This document shows, one piece after another, positions 28,111 through 36,951 of a stretch of 64,000 nt of DNA. Made by a program: the position numbers and the translations under genes. The notes below the pieces were generated by a model. It did no database searches. It had not been told where the DNA came from and worked only from the letters and a program-made list of their open reading frames with translations. The stretch's first letter is position 1. The number at the start of each line of letters is the position of its first letter. The DNA comes from Endozoicomonas arenosclerae (GTDB lineage: Bacteria; Pseudomonadota; Gammaproteobacteria; Pseudomonadales; Endozoicomonadaceae). The stretch covers positions 33,395 to 97,394 of the forward strand of contig NZ_LASA01000061.1 in NCBI RefSeq assembly GCF_001562015.1, given 5' to 3'.

Positions 28111-28634
28111 CATTGAGTGAACTGAACTCATTGAACGAACAGCAAGCTGCAGAACTGTTCCATCAATGCTGTGCCAGCAGCCATTGGGTAGAGTGCATGG
28201 TGGCCGCAAGGCCTTATGCCAACCTTGAAAGCCTGCTCGTTGCCTCCGACGCAGTATGGTCACATTGCACAAAAGACGACTATCTCGAAGCCTTTGATGC
28301 TCACCCAAAAATTGGTGATATCAACAGTCTGAAAGAAAAGTACGCTAATACACAGACAATGGCCGGACACGAGCAGTCTGGCGTCAACGAAGCCAGTGAG
28401 CAAACGTTGACTGCACTGGCTGATGGCAACAGTCAGTATGAAAAGCGCTTCGGTTATATTTTTATCGTTTGCGCGACCGGAAAAAGCGCCAGCGAGATGT
28501 TAAGCCTGCTGGAGCAACGTCTGGGTAATGAACCTGCCGATGAACTTTTAATAGCGGCCTCAGAACAGCATAAAATTACTCGTATTCGTTTGTGCAAATG
28601 GCTCAAGAATACCTCAAAGCCCAAAGAGGAATGA
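28107..28634 (+). CDS. uraD: OHCU decarboxylase UraD
   Basis: 175 residues. It decarboxylates 2-oxo-4-hydroxy-4-carboxy-5-ureidoimidazoline (OHCU) to S-allantoin. Family motifs are FDAHPKIGD (with the catalytic His), EQSG and the C-terminal FIVCATGKSASEML. The open frame extends further 5' inside alc, but the ATG at 28107, preceded by GGAG and overlapping the alc stop (ATGA), gives the normal family N-terminus. Confidence 0.93.
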   Translation: MTLSELNSLNEQQAAELFHQCCASSHWVECMVAARPYANLESLLVASDAVWSHCTKDDYLEAFDAHPKIGDINSLKEKYANTQTMAGHEQSGVNEASEQTLTALADGNSQYEKRFGYIFIVCATGKSASEMLSLLEQRLGNEPADELLIAASEQHKITRIRLCKWLKNTSKPKEE

Positions 28635-28638
28635 TTTT

Positions 28639-28977
28639 ATGACAGGCATCAGCACCCATATTCTCGATACGGCTCGCGGACAGCCTGCAGAGAATGTACC
28701 CGTTACTCTATACAAACAGTCAGAGGGTGGCTGGATAGAAGTAGGGCAGGGCACCACCAATAACGATGGCCGAATCACTGGCTTGGCGACCGATGAAGTG
28801 AACCTTCCGGAAGGCGTCTACAAACTGGACTTTGCCATACTGGATTACTTCAAACAGTTAGAGCAAAAGTGCTTCTACCCGGAAGTATCCGTCATCTTTG
28901 AAGTCTGTGATGACCGCCATCATCATGTGCCGTTGTTGATTTCACCCTTTGGCTATTCGACTTACAGAGGGAGCTGA
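28639..28977 (+). CDS. uraH: 5-hydroxyisourate hydrolase UraH (transthyretin-like)
   Basis: 112 residues, hydrolysing 5-hydroxyisourate to OHCU. The signature is complete: HILDTARGQPAENVPV at the N-terminus and the C-terminal YRGS tetrapeptide, with active-site His, Arg and His residues (RHHHVPLL). It begins 4 bases after uraD with AGAGGA as ribosome site. There is no signal peptide, so it works in the cytoplasm. Confidence 0.95.
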   Translation: MTGISTHILDTARGQPAENVPVTLYKQSEGGWIEVGQGTTNNDGRITGLATDEVNLPEGVYKLDFAILDYFKQLEQKCFYPEVSVIFEVCDDRHHHVPLLISPFGYSTYRGS

Positions 28978-29011
28978 CTCTCACTCTTTGTCGGGCAAAA
29001 AAACGTTGCAC

Positions 29012-29062
29012 AGCCTTGAGCTGATAAAAAGTCCTGAGCTAAAAAGCCCAGAGCTCACAAAA
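29012..29062 (+). repeat. Minisatellite in the uraH-allA gap, related to that in ubiC
   Basis: Three units: AGCCTTGAGCTGATAAAA, AGTCCTGAGCTAAAA and AGCCCAGAGCTCACAAAA. The second has lost 3 bases. They match the units within ubiC (for example AGTCCTGA-C and GAGCT) and, if translated, would give SLELIK-SPELK-SPELTK, though this copy is between genes. Confidence 0.7.
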
Positions 29063-29087
29063 AATAAAAACAAAGAGACACCCGCCC

Positions 29088-29606
29088 ATGCCAACAACGT
29101 TAACCACCAGGGCTCTTCCCATAGAGCCCTTATCTGCTGAAAGCTTCAAACCTTTCGGCGATGTGATTGAAGCCTGTGGTGACGCTATGGTCATCAATCA
29201 GGGCCGTTGTCACAAATTCAACCAGCTCACCCAGATCGAAACTGACGCCAATGGCGAAGTAAGCATTCATATCTATCATACAGAGGCCATCAGGCAACCT
29301 TACCGGCTCGATTTACTGGAACGTCACCCACTGGGTAGCCAAGCCTTCATGCCACTGGAAAAGCAACAGTTCTATATTGTGGTTGCTCCGGATAAAAATC
29401 AGGAGCCTGACTTCGACAACATTCGCTGCTTTGTCACCAATGGCTCCCAGGGCATTAACTATCATCCTGGCACCTGGCATCACCCCCTGCTTTCAGTGGA
29501 TCAAGGTATATCCTACCTTGTGATTGACCGCACAGGCTCTGGGCATAACTGTGATGAGGTTCAGATACCCGAGCAGCTTTCCGTCACAGTAGGAGGTCTG
29601 TCATGA
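29088..29606 (+). CDS. allA: Ureidoglycolate lyase AllA
   Basis: 172 residues, releasing urea from ureidoglycolate to give glyoxylate, the last step here. Family features are the N-terminal EPLSAESFKPFGDVIE, the INQGRCHKFN segment, ERHPLGSQAFMPL and INYHPGTWHHPLL. No strong ribosome site precedes the ATG. The stop overlaps guaD by 4 bases. Confidence 0.94.
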   Translation: MPTTLTTRALPIEPLSAESFKPFGDVIEACGDAMVINQGRCHKFNQLTQIETDANGEVSIHIYHTEAIRQPYRLDLLERHPLGSQAFMPLEKQQFYIVVAPDKNQEPDFDNIRCFVTNGSQGINYHPGTWHHPLLSVDQGISYLVIDRTGSGHNCDEVQIPEQLSVTVGGLS

Positions 29607-30901
29607 GCACACCGATCTTTTGGCGAGCCTCTATCCTCCATTTTCTGGATGATCCGGATAAAGGGTCACAAAGCTGGGAGTATTTTGACGACGGTGGTTT
29701 ATTGGTTGAATCCGGTTTAATCACAGCCTGTGGTCCTGCAGAACAACTATTGAAAACACTGCCTGATGACTGTGAGGTCAGAGATCTCTCTGGCCGCCTG
29801 ATTGTCCCCGGATTCATCGATACCCACGTGCACTACCCTCAGCTCGAGGTTATGGCAGGCTGTGGTGTACAGCTGCTTGATTGGCTTGAACAGTACACTT
29901 TCCCTGCTGAAGCACAGTTCTCTGATCCCGGGTATGCCAGAGAAATAGCCGAACTTTTTCTCGATCAGTGCCTTGCCAACGGTACAACAACAGCCCTGGT
30001 TTTCGGAACAGTAGCCCCTCAGTCCGTAGATGCCTTCTTTGCAGCTGCCGAAAAGCGAAACATGAGAATGATTGCCGGCAAGGTCATGATGGACCGGAAT
30101 GCACCGGACTATCTGCTCGACACCCCTGAAAGCAGCTATGAAGATTCGAAACAGCTGATCAACCGCTGGCACAATAAAGGGCGGCTGTCTTATGCTGTAA
30201 CACCTCGTTTTGCGCCAACCTCTTCTTCAGAACAACTGACCATGGCAGGTCGGCTACTGCAAGAACATGAAGGCCTCTACCTGCATACTCATCTTTCTGA
30301 AAACCCCAAAGAAATAGAATGGGTTCAGGAGCTGTTTCCTGACAGTCAAAACTATCTGGATGTCTATGATCAACATGGCCTGCTTGGGCCAAGATCAGTC
30401 TTCGCACACTCCATCCACCTCTGCGATCAGAGCTGGAACCGGATGGCTGAAAGCGACTCATCCATTGCCTGCTGCCCGGGCTCCAACCTTTTTCTGGGCA
30501 GCGGTTTATTCAACTTTTCCAATGCTAAAAACAAGAACATTCGTGTTGGGCTGGGCACAGACGTGGGTGGTGGCACCAGTCTTTGTCTGCTTGGCACTAT
30601 GAAAGACGCTTATCAGGTATCTCAGTTGAGCGAGAACACGATATCTCCTCTTCAAGCTTTCTACCTGGCCACTCTGGGAGGCGCCAGAGCCCTGCATCTT
30701 GATGATCGGATTGGCAGTTTCCGAATCGGCAACGAAGCAGATTTTCTGGTGCTCAACCCTGAGGCCACTCCTCTACTGAAATTCAGAACAGAAAAAACAA
30801 GAACACTGGAAGAGTTACTGGGTGTCCTGATGGTGATGGGTGACGACAGAGTCATTGAGAAAGCCATCGTTATGGGCCAGGAAACTCGAGGAAGAGACTG
30901 A
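29603..30901 (+). CDS. guaD: Guanine deaminase
   Basis: 432 residues of the amidohydrolase superfamily, turning guanine into xanthine and ammonia. The zinc-binding HxH is His75/His77 in GFIDTHVHYPQ; later ligands are in LHTHLSEN, FAHSIHL and GLGTDVGGG. The CCPGSNLFLGSGLF segment is typical of GuaD. It starts within the allA stop (ATGA) and ends 2 bases before puuD, so it belongs to the alc-uraD-uraH-allA-guaD-puuD operon. Confidence 0.94.
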   Translation: MSTPIFWRASILHFLDDPDKGSQSWEYFDDGGLLVESGLITACGPAEQLLKTLPDDCEVRDLSGRLIVPGFIDTHVHYPQLEVMAGCGVQLLDWLEQYTFPAEAQFSDPGYAREIAELFLDQCLANGTTTALVFGTVAPQSVDAFFAAAEKRNMRMIAGKVMMDRNAPDYLLDTPESSYEDSKQLINRWHNKGRLSYAVTPRFAPTSSSEQLTMAGRLLQEHEGLYLHTHLSENPKEIEWVQELFPDSQNYLDVYDQHGLLGPRSVFAHSIHLCDQSWNRMAESDSSIACCPGSNLFLGSGLFNFSNAKNKNIRVGLGTDVGGGTSLCLLGTMKDAYQVSQLSENTISPLQAFYLATLGGARALHLDDRIGSFRIGNEADFLVLNPEATPLLKFRTEKTRTLEELLGVLMVMGDDRVIEKAIVMGQETRGRD

Positions 30902-30903
30902 GT

Positions 30904-32136
30904 ATGGAATCCTATATACAGGACTGGTTAAACCTGATTTTTCGATGGTTGCACGTCACGGCAGGCATAGCCTGGATCGGCGCATCCTTTTATTTCAACT
31001 GGCTGGAAGGTCGGCTTGAAAAGGCCCCTCAGGCCAAGCAGAAAAAAGGCATAAAAGGCGAATTGTGGGCTGTCCACGGCGGCGGTTTCTATGAAGTGAA
31101 CAAATACCATCTGGCTCCGGAAAAAATGCCGGAGACTCTGCACTGGTTCAAATGGGAAGCCTATATCACCTGGCTGAGTGGTTTCGGCTTGCTGGCCATC
31201 ATCTACTACTGGGGCGCTGAAAGTTATTTACTGACTCCCGACTCTCCGTTATCGGCAGCTTCTGCCATTGCAGTGAGTGCCTTTAGCCTGCTGGTTAGCT
31301 GGTTGGTTTATGACTTCCTGTGCAAAACGCCTTTATTCAAGAATGAGAAACTCTTCAGTGCAGTACTGTTTGGCTTGATCGTCTTTGCGGCCTGGGGTTA
31401 TGCCCAGTTATTTAGTGATCGTGCAGCCTACATCCATGTGGGAGCGGTAATTGGTACTCTGATGGTGGGGAATGTTTTCCAGATTATTATTCCTTCCCAG
31501 CGGAAACTGGTGGAAGCCGCTGAAAACGGTGACAGCAGTTTTGACCCGGCCATTGCCCAGCACGCATTGCAGCGCTCACGTCACAATAACTATTTTACAC
31601 TTCCGCTGTTGTTTATAATGATCAGTGGTCACTACCCAATGACTTATGGTCATGAGTGGAACTGGGCCATTCTGGCAGCCCTGTCACTGGCATCGATTCT
31701 GATCCGGCATTTCTTCAACCGTCGAAATCAAGGCGCCATTCTGACCTGGCTATGGCCAGTTGCTGCCGTTGTCATGTTGAGCCTGGCTTTTGTGATACGC
31801 CCCCAGATCAACACCTTGCCCCCAGTTGCAGAAGCGGAGCAGCCTGTTTTTGATCAGGGAGAAATTGTTGAAATCGTCACCAGCCGTTGCTCAACCTGTC
31901 ATGCAGCCCAACCTACAGACCCTCTGTTTCAGGCCGCACCAGGCGGGCTTATATTCGATGATTACGACTCAATCGTGAGTAAAGCTGACAAAATCTACAG
32001 TCAGGCAGTTCAGACTCAGATCATGCCTCTGGCCAACCGGACAGAAATGACTGAAGAAGAGCGCCAGCTGCTGGGTCAGTGGTATCAGCACCTGCAGTCA
32101 GGCGAGGATGACAAACTCAAGGTCACCATGAAGTAA
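30904..32136 (+). CDS. puuD: Membrane urate oxidase PuuD with C-terminal cytochrome c domain
   Basis: 410 residues. About eight transmembrane helices (including 15-33, 85-104, 120-140, 150-170, 177-197, 228-244, 255-270 and 280-298) form the integral membrane urate hydroxylase/oxidase part. It is followed by a periplasmic mono-haem cytochrome c domain with CSTCH at 329-333 and a candidate axial Met in IMPLANRTEMT. This family replaces soluble uricase and passes electrons from urate to the respiratory chain, so no hydrogen peroxide is made. It is the only urate-oxidising gene in the window. Confidence 0.93.
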   Translation: MESYIQDWLNLIFRWLHVTAGIAWIGASFYFNWLEGRLEKAPQAKQKKGIKGELWAVHGGGFYEVNKYHLAPEKMPETLHWFKWEAYITWLSGFGLLAIIYYWGAESYLLTPDSPLSAASAIAVSAFSLLVSWLVYDFLCKTPLFKNEKLFSAVLFGLIVFAAWGYAQLFSDRAAYIHVGAVIGTLMVGNVFQIIIPSQRKLVEAAENGDSSFDPAIAQHALQRSRHNNYFTLPLLFIMISGHYPMTYGHEWNWAILAALSLASILIRHFFNRRNQGAILTWLWPVAAVVMLSLAFVIRPQINTLPPVAEAEQPVFDQGEIVEIVTSRCSTCHAAQPTDPLFQAAPGGLIFDDYDSIVSKADKIYSQAVQTQIMPLANRTEMTEEERQLLGQWYQHLQSGEDDKLKVTMK

Positions 32137-32144
32137 TAGCCAGG

Positions 32145-32173
32145 AGTGGGCTCTGAAGATGACAGAACCCACT
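32145..32173 (+). terminator. Hairpin after puuD
   Basis: AGTGGG (32145-32150) pairs with CCCACT (32168-32173), and TCTG with CAGA inside after a one-base mismatch. It is followed by TCTCTAAGTCTTTAC, a weak pyrimidine tract. Probably the end of the purine operon. Confidence 0.45.
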
Positions 32174-32189
32174 TCTCTAAGTCTTTACT

Positions 32190-33167
32190 TCATAACTCTT
32201 TATGAGCCTCATGATTAGAGGGTGTATGGTATTTGCCCTTAAAAGGGATATGGTACAAATCACATCGAAGCGTTTGAGTGGCTTTGCTTTCATCTACCGC
32301 CTGATAAACATCCAGAATCATATGAGCATGAGCTACCCGCAAAGCCTGGATATTTTTATCCGTACAGTCGCACACTGCCACTTCTTCAAGTTGAAGATTG
32401 CAATCCGGCCTGGAGTTTTTCTGGAGACCATTAGCCCTGAGAAAACTGAACATTTCCATTTCGCCATCACCAGGGTAATTGACTAGCAGACGGGTCACAC
32501 CCGGCTGTTGAAAAACAGCATTTGATTCAAACTTATAATGCCTTCCTGGCTTGGCTGACAGAGTGACATTCCTGGGCTCCCCCTTAGAGTCATACAAACC
32601 CATGAGATTGATGCCGGCTTCGTTTTCACCCAGAACAACCTTGGAGATCAGTTCATAGCGGATGGATATTTCGGGTACAAAAAAGCCGCAAAGCCCACGA
32701 TTTTTGCATGTCCCATCTTTCTGCTTTTCCCACTCAGGGCCATAGGTTTGCACCAGTAAAGGCAACTCCGTTTCAGGGATTTTGGCGTCACTGAAAGTCA
32801 GTTCAACTTCTATCTCTGAATCGTCCTTGTCGGCATAGACACAACCGTATCTGAATGACTCTTCTGCTTTGTAATAGGCCCTCAGAAACGTGAGATTCTG
32901 ATCTGGTTTTGGGTCAGTAACATCATCTCGCGGCCCCATATCCTCCACCAAAGACTCAGCGGTATACCTGAGCGTTTTGAAGAACTCAGGTACACCTGCT
33001 GGTAGTTGATGCATATCTCCAGCCCAGAGTCTCTTATGATTTGTCTGCTCCAGGCTGATTTTTTCCCCGGGAGGACAATAAAACACATGGCCATGGACCA
33101 GTGCGACAGGAGATAAAATCAAGACAGAAAGCGTTCTCACCAGTTTCTTAATGCTGATTTTCATCAC
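32190..33167 (-). CDS. Secreted Cys-rich hypothetical protein (paralogue of 35343-36338)
   Basis: 325 residues with an N-terminal signal peptide (Lys-rich start, hydrophobic LSVLILSPVALVHG to about residue 26). The mature part has about ten Cys in short motifs: FYCPPG, RYGCVYAD, GTCKNRGLCGFFVPE, the CDCTD block and LRCDLY. The gene at 35343 shares this layout in the same order, so the two are distant paralogues. No function recognised; paired Cys suggest disulfides in the periplasm or outside the cell. Confidence 0.75.
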   Translation of the reverse strand: MMKISIKKLVRTLSVLILSPVALVHGHVFYCPPGEKISLEQTNHKRLWAGDMHQLPAGVPEFFKTLRYTAESLVEDMGPRDDVTDPKPDQNLTFLRAYYKAEESFRYGCVYADKDDSEIEVELTFSDAKIPETELPLLVQTYGPEWEKQKDGTCKNRGLCGFFVPEISIRYELISKVVLGENEAGINLMGLYDSKGEPRNVTLSAKPGRHYKFESNAVFQQPGVTRLLVNYPGDGEMEMFSFLRANGLQKNSRPDCNLQLEEVAVCDCTDKNIQALRVAHAHMILDVYQAVDESKATQTLRCDLYHIPFKGKYHTPSNHEAHKEL

Positions 33168-33296
33168 TGCTCCAGAGAATAGGTAAAAGCAGATTTAGCG
33201 TGGCACAGATTTCTTTTTTTTCATCCATGGATGGCTTCCGTTGTATAAAATACTGTCCAGCCCCATTTGTTTTTTCGTGAATGTCTGGAGAGCCTG

Positions 33297-33464
33297 ATGA
33301 AGAAGTGGCAGTGCACTGTTTGTGGCTTTGTTTATGACGAAGAGCAGGGCTGGCCTGATGAAGGCATTGAACCTGGCACCCCCTGGAGTGACGTTCCAGA
33401 TACCTGGGTCTGTCCCGACTGTGGCGCCGCTAAACAAGATTTTGAAATGATCGAGATGGAATAG
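33297..33464 (+). CDS. Rubredoxin 1
   Basis: 55 residues, a complete small rubredoxin with one iron held by four Cys: Cys6 and Cys9 (CTVCG), Cys39 and Cys42 (CPDCG). It carries electrons in the cytoplasm, for example to alkane hydroxylases or oxygen-detoxifying enzymes. I chose the ATG at 33297 (MKKWQC, GGAG 6 bases upstream) over an earlier in-frame codon because the family starts here. A second rubredoxin follows. Confidence 0.95.
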   Translation: MKKWQCTVCGFVYDEEQGWPDEGIEPGTPWSDVPDTWVCPDCGAAKQDFEMIEME

Positions 33465-33629
33465 CTTTTGATAAGGCATCGACAATCTCACTAACTATGC
33501 TCAACTGTCATCAGAAAGAGACCGAGTGGACAAAATGTCACTCCCGTTACCCCTTTTTATGCAAGCTTGTTAAAATCCCTGCCGCACCCAGAAGAATCAG
33601 AAAGTCATGACGGTGTATGGAGGTCAATC

Positions 33630-33797
33630 ATGAAAAAATGGCAATGTGTTGTCTGCGGTCTTATTTACGATGAAGCTGAAGGTTGGCCAGATGATGGCAT
33701 TGATCCGGGTACTCGTTGGGATGACGTGCCTGATGACTGGCTTTGCCCTGACTGCGGTGTCACAAAAGAAGACTTTGAAATGGTCGAAATAGGCTGA
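33630..33797 (+). CDS. Rubredoxin 2
   Basis: 55 residues, colinear with rubredoxin 1 and about 70% identical by eye, with the same four Cys (6, 9, 39, 42). The start follows GGAGG by 6 bases. No rubredoxin reductase or alkane hydroxylase lies in the window, so its partners are elsewhere. Confidence 0.95.
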   Translation: MKKWQCVVCGLIYDEAEGWPDDGIDPGTRWDDVPDDWLCPDCGVTKEDFEMVEIG

Positions 33798-33929
33798 TTT
33801 TATCGAAATAGCCTGATTCCCGCTTATTTCGGGAGAAAGGCTATTGCCCTAGCCTCTACAGTGTTTTAGTCTGTTGATGGTTGCTTGCCCAACGGAAGAT
33901 AAAAAAAACAAGAAGGAGTGCATGACATC

Positions 33930-34205
33930 ATGCGTAAACCAGAACTCGTCAACGCTATTGCCGATCAGGCAGATCTGACAAAAGACCAGGCTAATCAGGC
34001 TCTTAATGCCCTGATTGAAACCATCACCTCCGCTCTGAAAGAAGAAGACACTGTCAGTCTTGTAGGATTTGGTACTTTCCTGCAGCGCAGCAGAGCCGCA
34101 CGCACAGGAAAAAATCCCCAAACCGGAGAACCTATCCAGATTGCTGCCAGCAACACGGTAGCGTTTAAACCAGGCAAAGCCTTGAAAGACGCCGTAAACG
34201 GCTGA
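33930..34205 (+). CDS. hup: DNA-binding protein HU
   Basis: 91 residues, the standard HU length, with LVGFGTF and the DNA-binding arm RTGKNPQTGEPIQIAASNTVAFKPGKALKDAV. HU is an abundant nucleoid protein that bends and wraps DNA. AAGGAG lies about 11 bases before the chosen ATG (MRKPEL); an in-frame GTG 12 bases upstream is less likely. A strong terminator follows. Confidence 0.95.
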   Translation: MRKPELVNAIADQADLTKDQANQALNALIETITSALKEEDTVSLVGFGTFLQRSRAARTGKNPQTGEPIQIAASNTVAFKPGKALKDAVNG

Positions 34206-34229
34206 TAAAGACAGCGCCAAGAATTCCCT

Positions 34230-34263
34230 GAGGTTGCTCTGTTATCAGACCAACCTCTTTTTT
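34230..34263 (+). terminator. Rho-independent terminator of hup
   Basis: GAGGTTG pairs with CAACCTC and, after one mismatch, TCTG with CAGA around a TTAT loop; a run of six T follows directly. Confidence 0.9.
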
Positions 34264-34268
34264 ATTCC

Positions 34269-35315
34269 CTATTTATCCCTTTTCCCGGTCAAGCCCAGCC
34301 AGATTCTTTCCGAATAACGACCCAGCAGCCAGAAACTGATCGCCAGCAAGGCATAGAAAAGCGCCTTGTGCATTTCATCCCAGCCGTATTCAAAAAACCG
34401 CGTGTACAGATTGATCAGCAGGAAACAGACCCCTGCCACTCTCAATACTGAGTCGTCACGACGGAAACCCAAAAATAAAGCCAGGCAGGAAGCTATGACC
34501 ATCATCAGCCGCCAGAACCAAAGCTCAGCTTGGGAAGTCTCATAGGATTCCAGCTGATAATCGTAGTTACCCACCATCGATAAGACCCAGAGACAGACGA
34601 AAAGCATCATCAGGGAAATGAATTGGGTTGACTCAAAAAAGGTCTTGGTTCGTTCCGTAAATATCAGCCCATAACCCAATAATAAGGTCGCCAGACTGTA
34701 GAACAGGAACCGAAGCGGGTAACTCATTCCCAGAAACATCTGGTCTTCTCCTCCCGCCCAATAGGCAGTCTCGGCAAAAAACCAGCAAGCCAATACCAGA
34801 AGACCCAGAACCCAAAGCAACAGCGACCCCATAATCACTGCCACGATGAAATAAACAACGGCTGCCAGTAATAACAGCAGAGCATAGTGACCACTGCCGG
34901 TATCAACAGCCTGACCCAAGTAATAGATAGAAGCTGCCGTTGCTGCTGCTCCCAGGAAAAAAATCAGCTCCTGACTGAAAACGCCATGAGCCTGACGGGA
35001 CTTAAACCACCCACCTGCGCAGTAAATACCGATCGCAAGCCCTGCCAGTACAAGACTTCGAGTCCCATCCTGTAAGGTAAAGAGATGCTCCAGCCATTCC
35101 AGCAAGGCTTCATCCATAACAATGGCCAGAAGAGACAACAGCAAGGAGGAGAGTGCGGCCCAAAACGCATACTGAGCGACCATTCGCCACTGGAAAGAGT
35201 GAACTTCCAGAGATTCCAGCAAATCCGCTTTTTTTCCTTCCTCCAAAAGACCATCCCGGGACCAGCTTTCCAGACTGTCTTTGAGAAAGCGGTATTGTTT
35301 TCCATTCACTTTCAT
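34269..35315 (-). CDS. Multi-pass membrane protein, DUF2157-like
   Basis: 348 residues: a soluble N-terminal ~45 residues (KDSLESWSRDGLLEEGKKADLLESL), then about ten hydrophobic segments. The N-terminal pattern followed by many helices fits the DUF2157 group of bacterial membrane proteins of unknown function. The track of helices is nearly continuous, with short charged loops such as FKSRQAH and FTERTKTF. It converges with hup. Confidence 0.7.
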   Translation of the reverse strand: MKVNGKQYRFLKDSLESWSRDGLLEEGKKADLLESLEVHSFQWRMVAQYAFWAALSSLLLSLLAIVMDEALLEWLEHLFTLQDGTRSLVLAGLAIGIYCAGGWFKSRQAHGVFSQELIFFLGAAATAASIYYLGQAVDTGSGHYALLLLLAAVVYFIVAVIMGSLLLWVLGLLVLACWFFAETAYWAGGEDQMFLGMSYPLRFLFYSLATLLLGYGLIFTERTKTFFESTQFISLMMLFVCLWVLSMVGNYDYQLESYETSQAELWFWRLMMVIASCLALFLGFRRDDSVLRVAGVCFLLINLYTRFFEYGWDEMHKALFYALLAISFWLLGRYSERIWLGLTGKRDK

Positions 35316-35342
35316 AATGTTTCCCTGAGATGGCCTTTGGCA

Positions 35343-36338
35343 CTAATGCTTGTCTTTTGGTGCATCTGTTTGGGTAGCCTTTATCACTATGAGCTTGCAG
35401 GAAAAGCCCGTTAAGCTGCCATTATTGTTAAATTGTTCTAACACATTGATCAGGGCAAATGAGTCTTTCCTGATATTTTTTTGTAAGTCGACGTCCGTAC
35501 AACCGCATACCTTAAACCCTTCCTTATCTAAACAGGGCTCAAACTGCTCAACATCGCCCGAAGAAGGATCATAAAGTCTCTTAATAATATCGTACGTGTC
35601 TTCCATGCTCTCTGTCTCGCCTCTCAAAAGTCCAGTGCGATCCGTACTGCCAAGAAAATCTTCCCCAGGATAAACGTACTCTTCTTTTCCCTGGGCTATA
35701 AAGTCTTTCTCTCCTGCGCTCCCAGTGAGTGGGCCCAGCACTAATCTTCCGGGATCGAAATCCCACCCGGAAACCATTGGCTCACTGGGTTTACTTTGTC
35801 TTCGAATCAGCAACTGAGGAATTCTGAATTCACACTTCTCGTAGTACGTTTTACAATCAAACTTATGTTGTTTTTCTGTTGTTACCCCATCCCAATGCCC
35901 GTCAGCAGCATAAACCGGTAGTGCAAGTGTCCCGTTCATTAACATGACTCTTTCTGGCTCCAGAAGCACTTCAAAACTTTTCTCTCCAGAAAGATCAGCT
36001 GCCTGATAATGACAAGAGAGATAATAGACCCCCTGCTCCTTATCAATACTGGCTTGCTTGAAAATAAATGAAACCTTAGATTCAGGCTCCATAGAAGGGG
36101 ATATCGAACGCATTATTTCCCAGGAATCAGGCATCCCCCGGGTCAGGGGAGCCTCCCAGTGATTATTTTCTGGATTGAAAACAATATCTGCCGGAGAGGG
36201 ACAATGACTGGTATTTTTTAAAGGAGATGAAGCAACCTCTTTAGAAGAAGCTTCTTCTGGTAGTGTCCCACTACTGAATGAGAAAGACGTGAACAGAGCA
36301 CTTGTCAAAAAGAACGCAAGACCAAGCCTGAACTGCAT
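35343..36338 (-). CDS. Secreted Cys-rich hypothetical protein (paralogue of 32190-33167)
   Basis: 331 residues from the ATG at 36338, which gives a good signal peptide (MQFRLGLAFFLTSALFTSFSFSS). The frame is open further to 36527, but that part is not protein-like. The mature part has HCPSPADIVF, YLSCHYQA, FDCKTYYEKCEFRIP, KVCGCTDVDLQ and FSCKLIV, in the same order as the paralogue. The ribosome site is weak, so the start is uncertain. No function recognised. Confidence 0.7.
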   Translation of the reverse strand: MQFRLGLAFFLTSALFTSFSFSSGTLPEEASSKEVASSPLKNTSHCPSPADIVFNPENNHWEAPLTRGMPDSWEIMRSISPSMEPESKVSFIFKQASIDKEQGVYYLSCHYQAADLSGEKSFEVLLEPERVMLMNGTLALPVYAADGHWDGVTTEKQHKFDCKTYYEKCEFRIPQLLIRRQSKPSEPMVSGWDFDPGRLVLGPLTGSAGEKDFIAQGKEEYVYPGEDFLGSTDRTGLLRGETESMEDTYDIIKRLYDPSSGDVEQFEPCLDKEGFKVCGCTDVDLQKNIRKDSFALINVLEQFNNNGSLTGFSCKLIVIKATQTDAPKDKH

Positions 36339-36473
36339 AACAAAACCATGAGTTATTAAATCAGCCCAGAAAGCGTGGCAAACATCCGTCATTATGCAAG
36401 AAAGACTGGGTAAGCCTTTCTTTTTCAAGCCCTTACAGCGTACTTTCCGACCCCCTATTTTTCGGCCAGGGTG

Positions 36474-36502
36474 TTGACACTTTCGGCTTATATCCCTAAT
36501 AT
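36474..36502 (+). promoter_or_regulatory. Promoter of the tRNA-Leu pair
   Basis: TTGACA at 36474-36479, a 17-base spacer, then TAATAT at 36497-36502, followed by a GC-rich discriminator (TCGCCGC) typical of stable-RNA promoters under stringent control. Confidence 0.7.
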
Positions 36503-36539
36503 TCGCCGCACTTGCTGAGCAGCACATTGCTTAGGCAGG

Positions 36540-36626
36540 GCCCAGGTGGCGGAATTGGTAGACGCGCTAGCTTCAGGTGCTAGTGTCCGAAAGGGCGTGG
36601 AAGTTCGAGTCTTCTCCTGGGCACCA
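36540..36626 (+). tRNA. tRNA-Leu(CAG), copy 1
   Basis: 87 bases including encoded CCA. Acceptor GCCCAGG pairs with CCTGGGC; the anticodon loop CTTCAGGTG has CAG; a long variable arm (GTGTCCGAAAGGGCGTGG) marks it as class II; the T arm has GTTCGAGTC. Confidence 0.96.
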
Positions 36627-36679
36627 ATCATTTAAAGAATGGTTGGGCCGGACGTAAAGTCCATACAATTTAGTGATAT

Positions 36680-36766
36680 GCCCAGGTGGCGGAATTGGTA
36701 GACGCGCTAGCTTCAGGTGCTAGTGTCCGAAAGGGCGTGGAAGTTCGAGTCTTCTCCTGGGCACCA
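36680..36766 (+). tRNA. tRNA-Leu(CAG), copy 2
   Basis: Identical base for base to copy 1, 53 bases downstream and with no promoter visible between them, so both are likely cut from one transcript. Confidence 0.96.
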
Positions 36767-36951
36767 TATCACAGACTTTAAAAAGCTGATCATTGATCGG
36801 CTTTTTTAGTATTCGCCATTCAAAAAACATCCTCCCCCCTTCTCTTCAAGTAACACTCTGCTGCTATTGCGCACACACTTCTCTTAGATTAAAACCATTG
36901 TTATCCACAGAAATAAATAAACCTGACAGATTACCTTTTCCGGATTCATCA

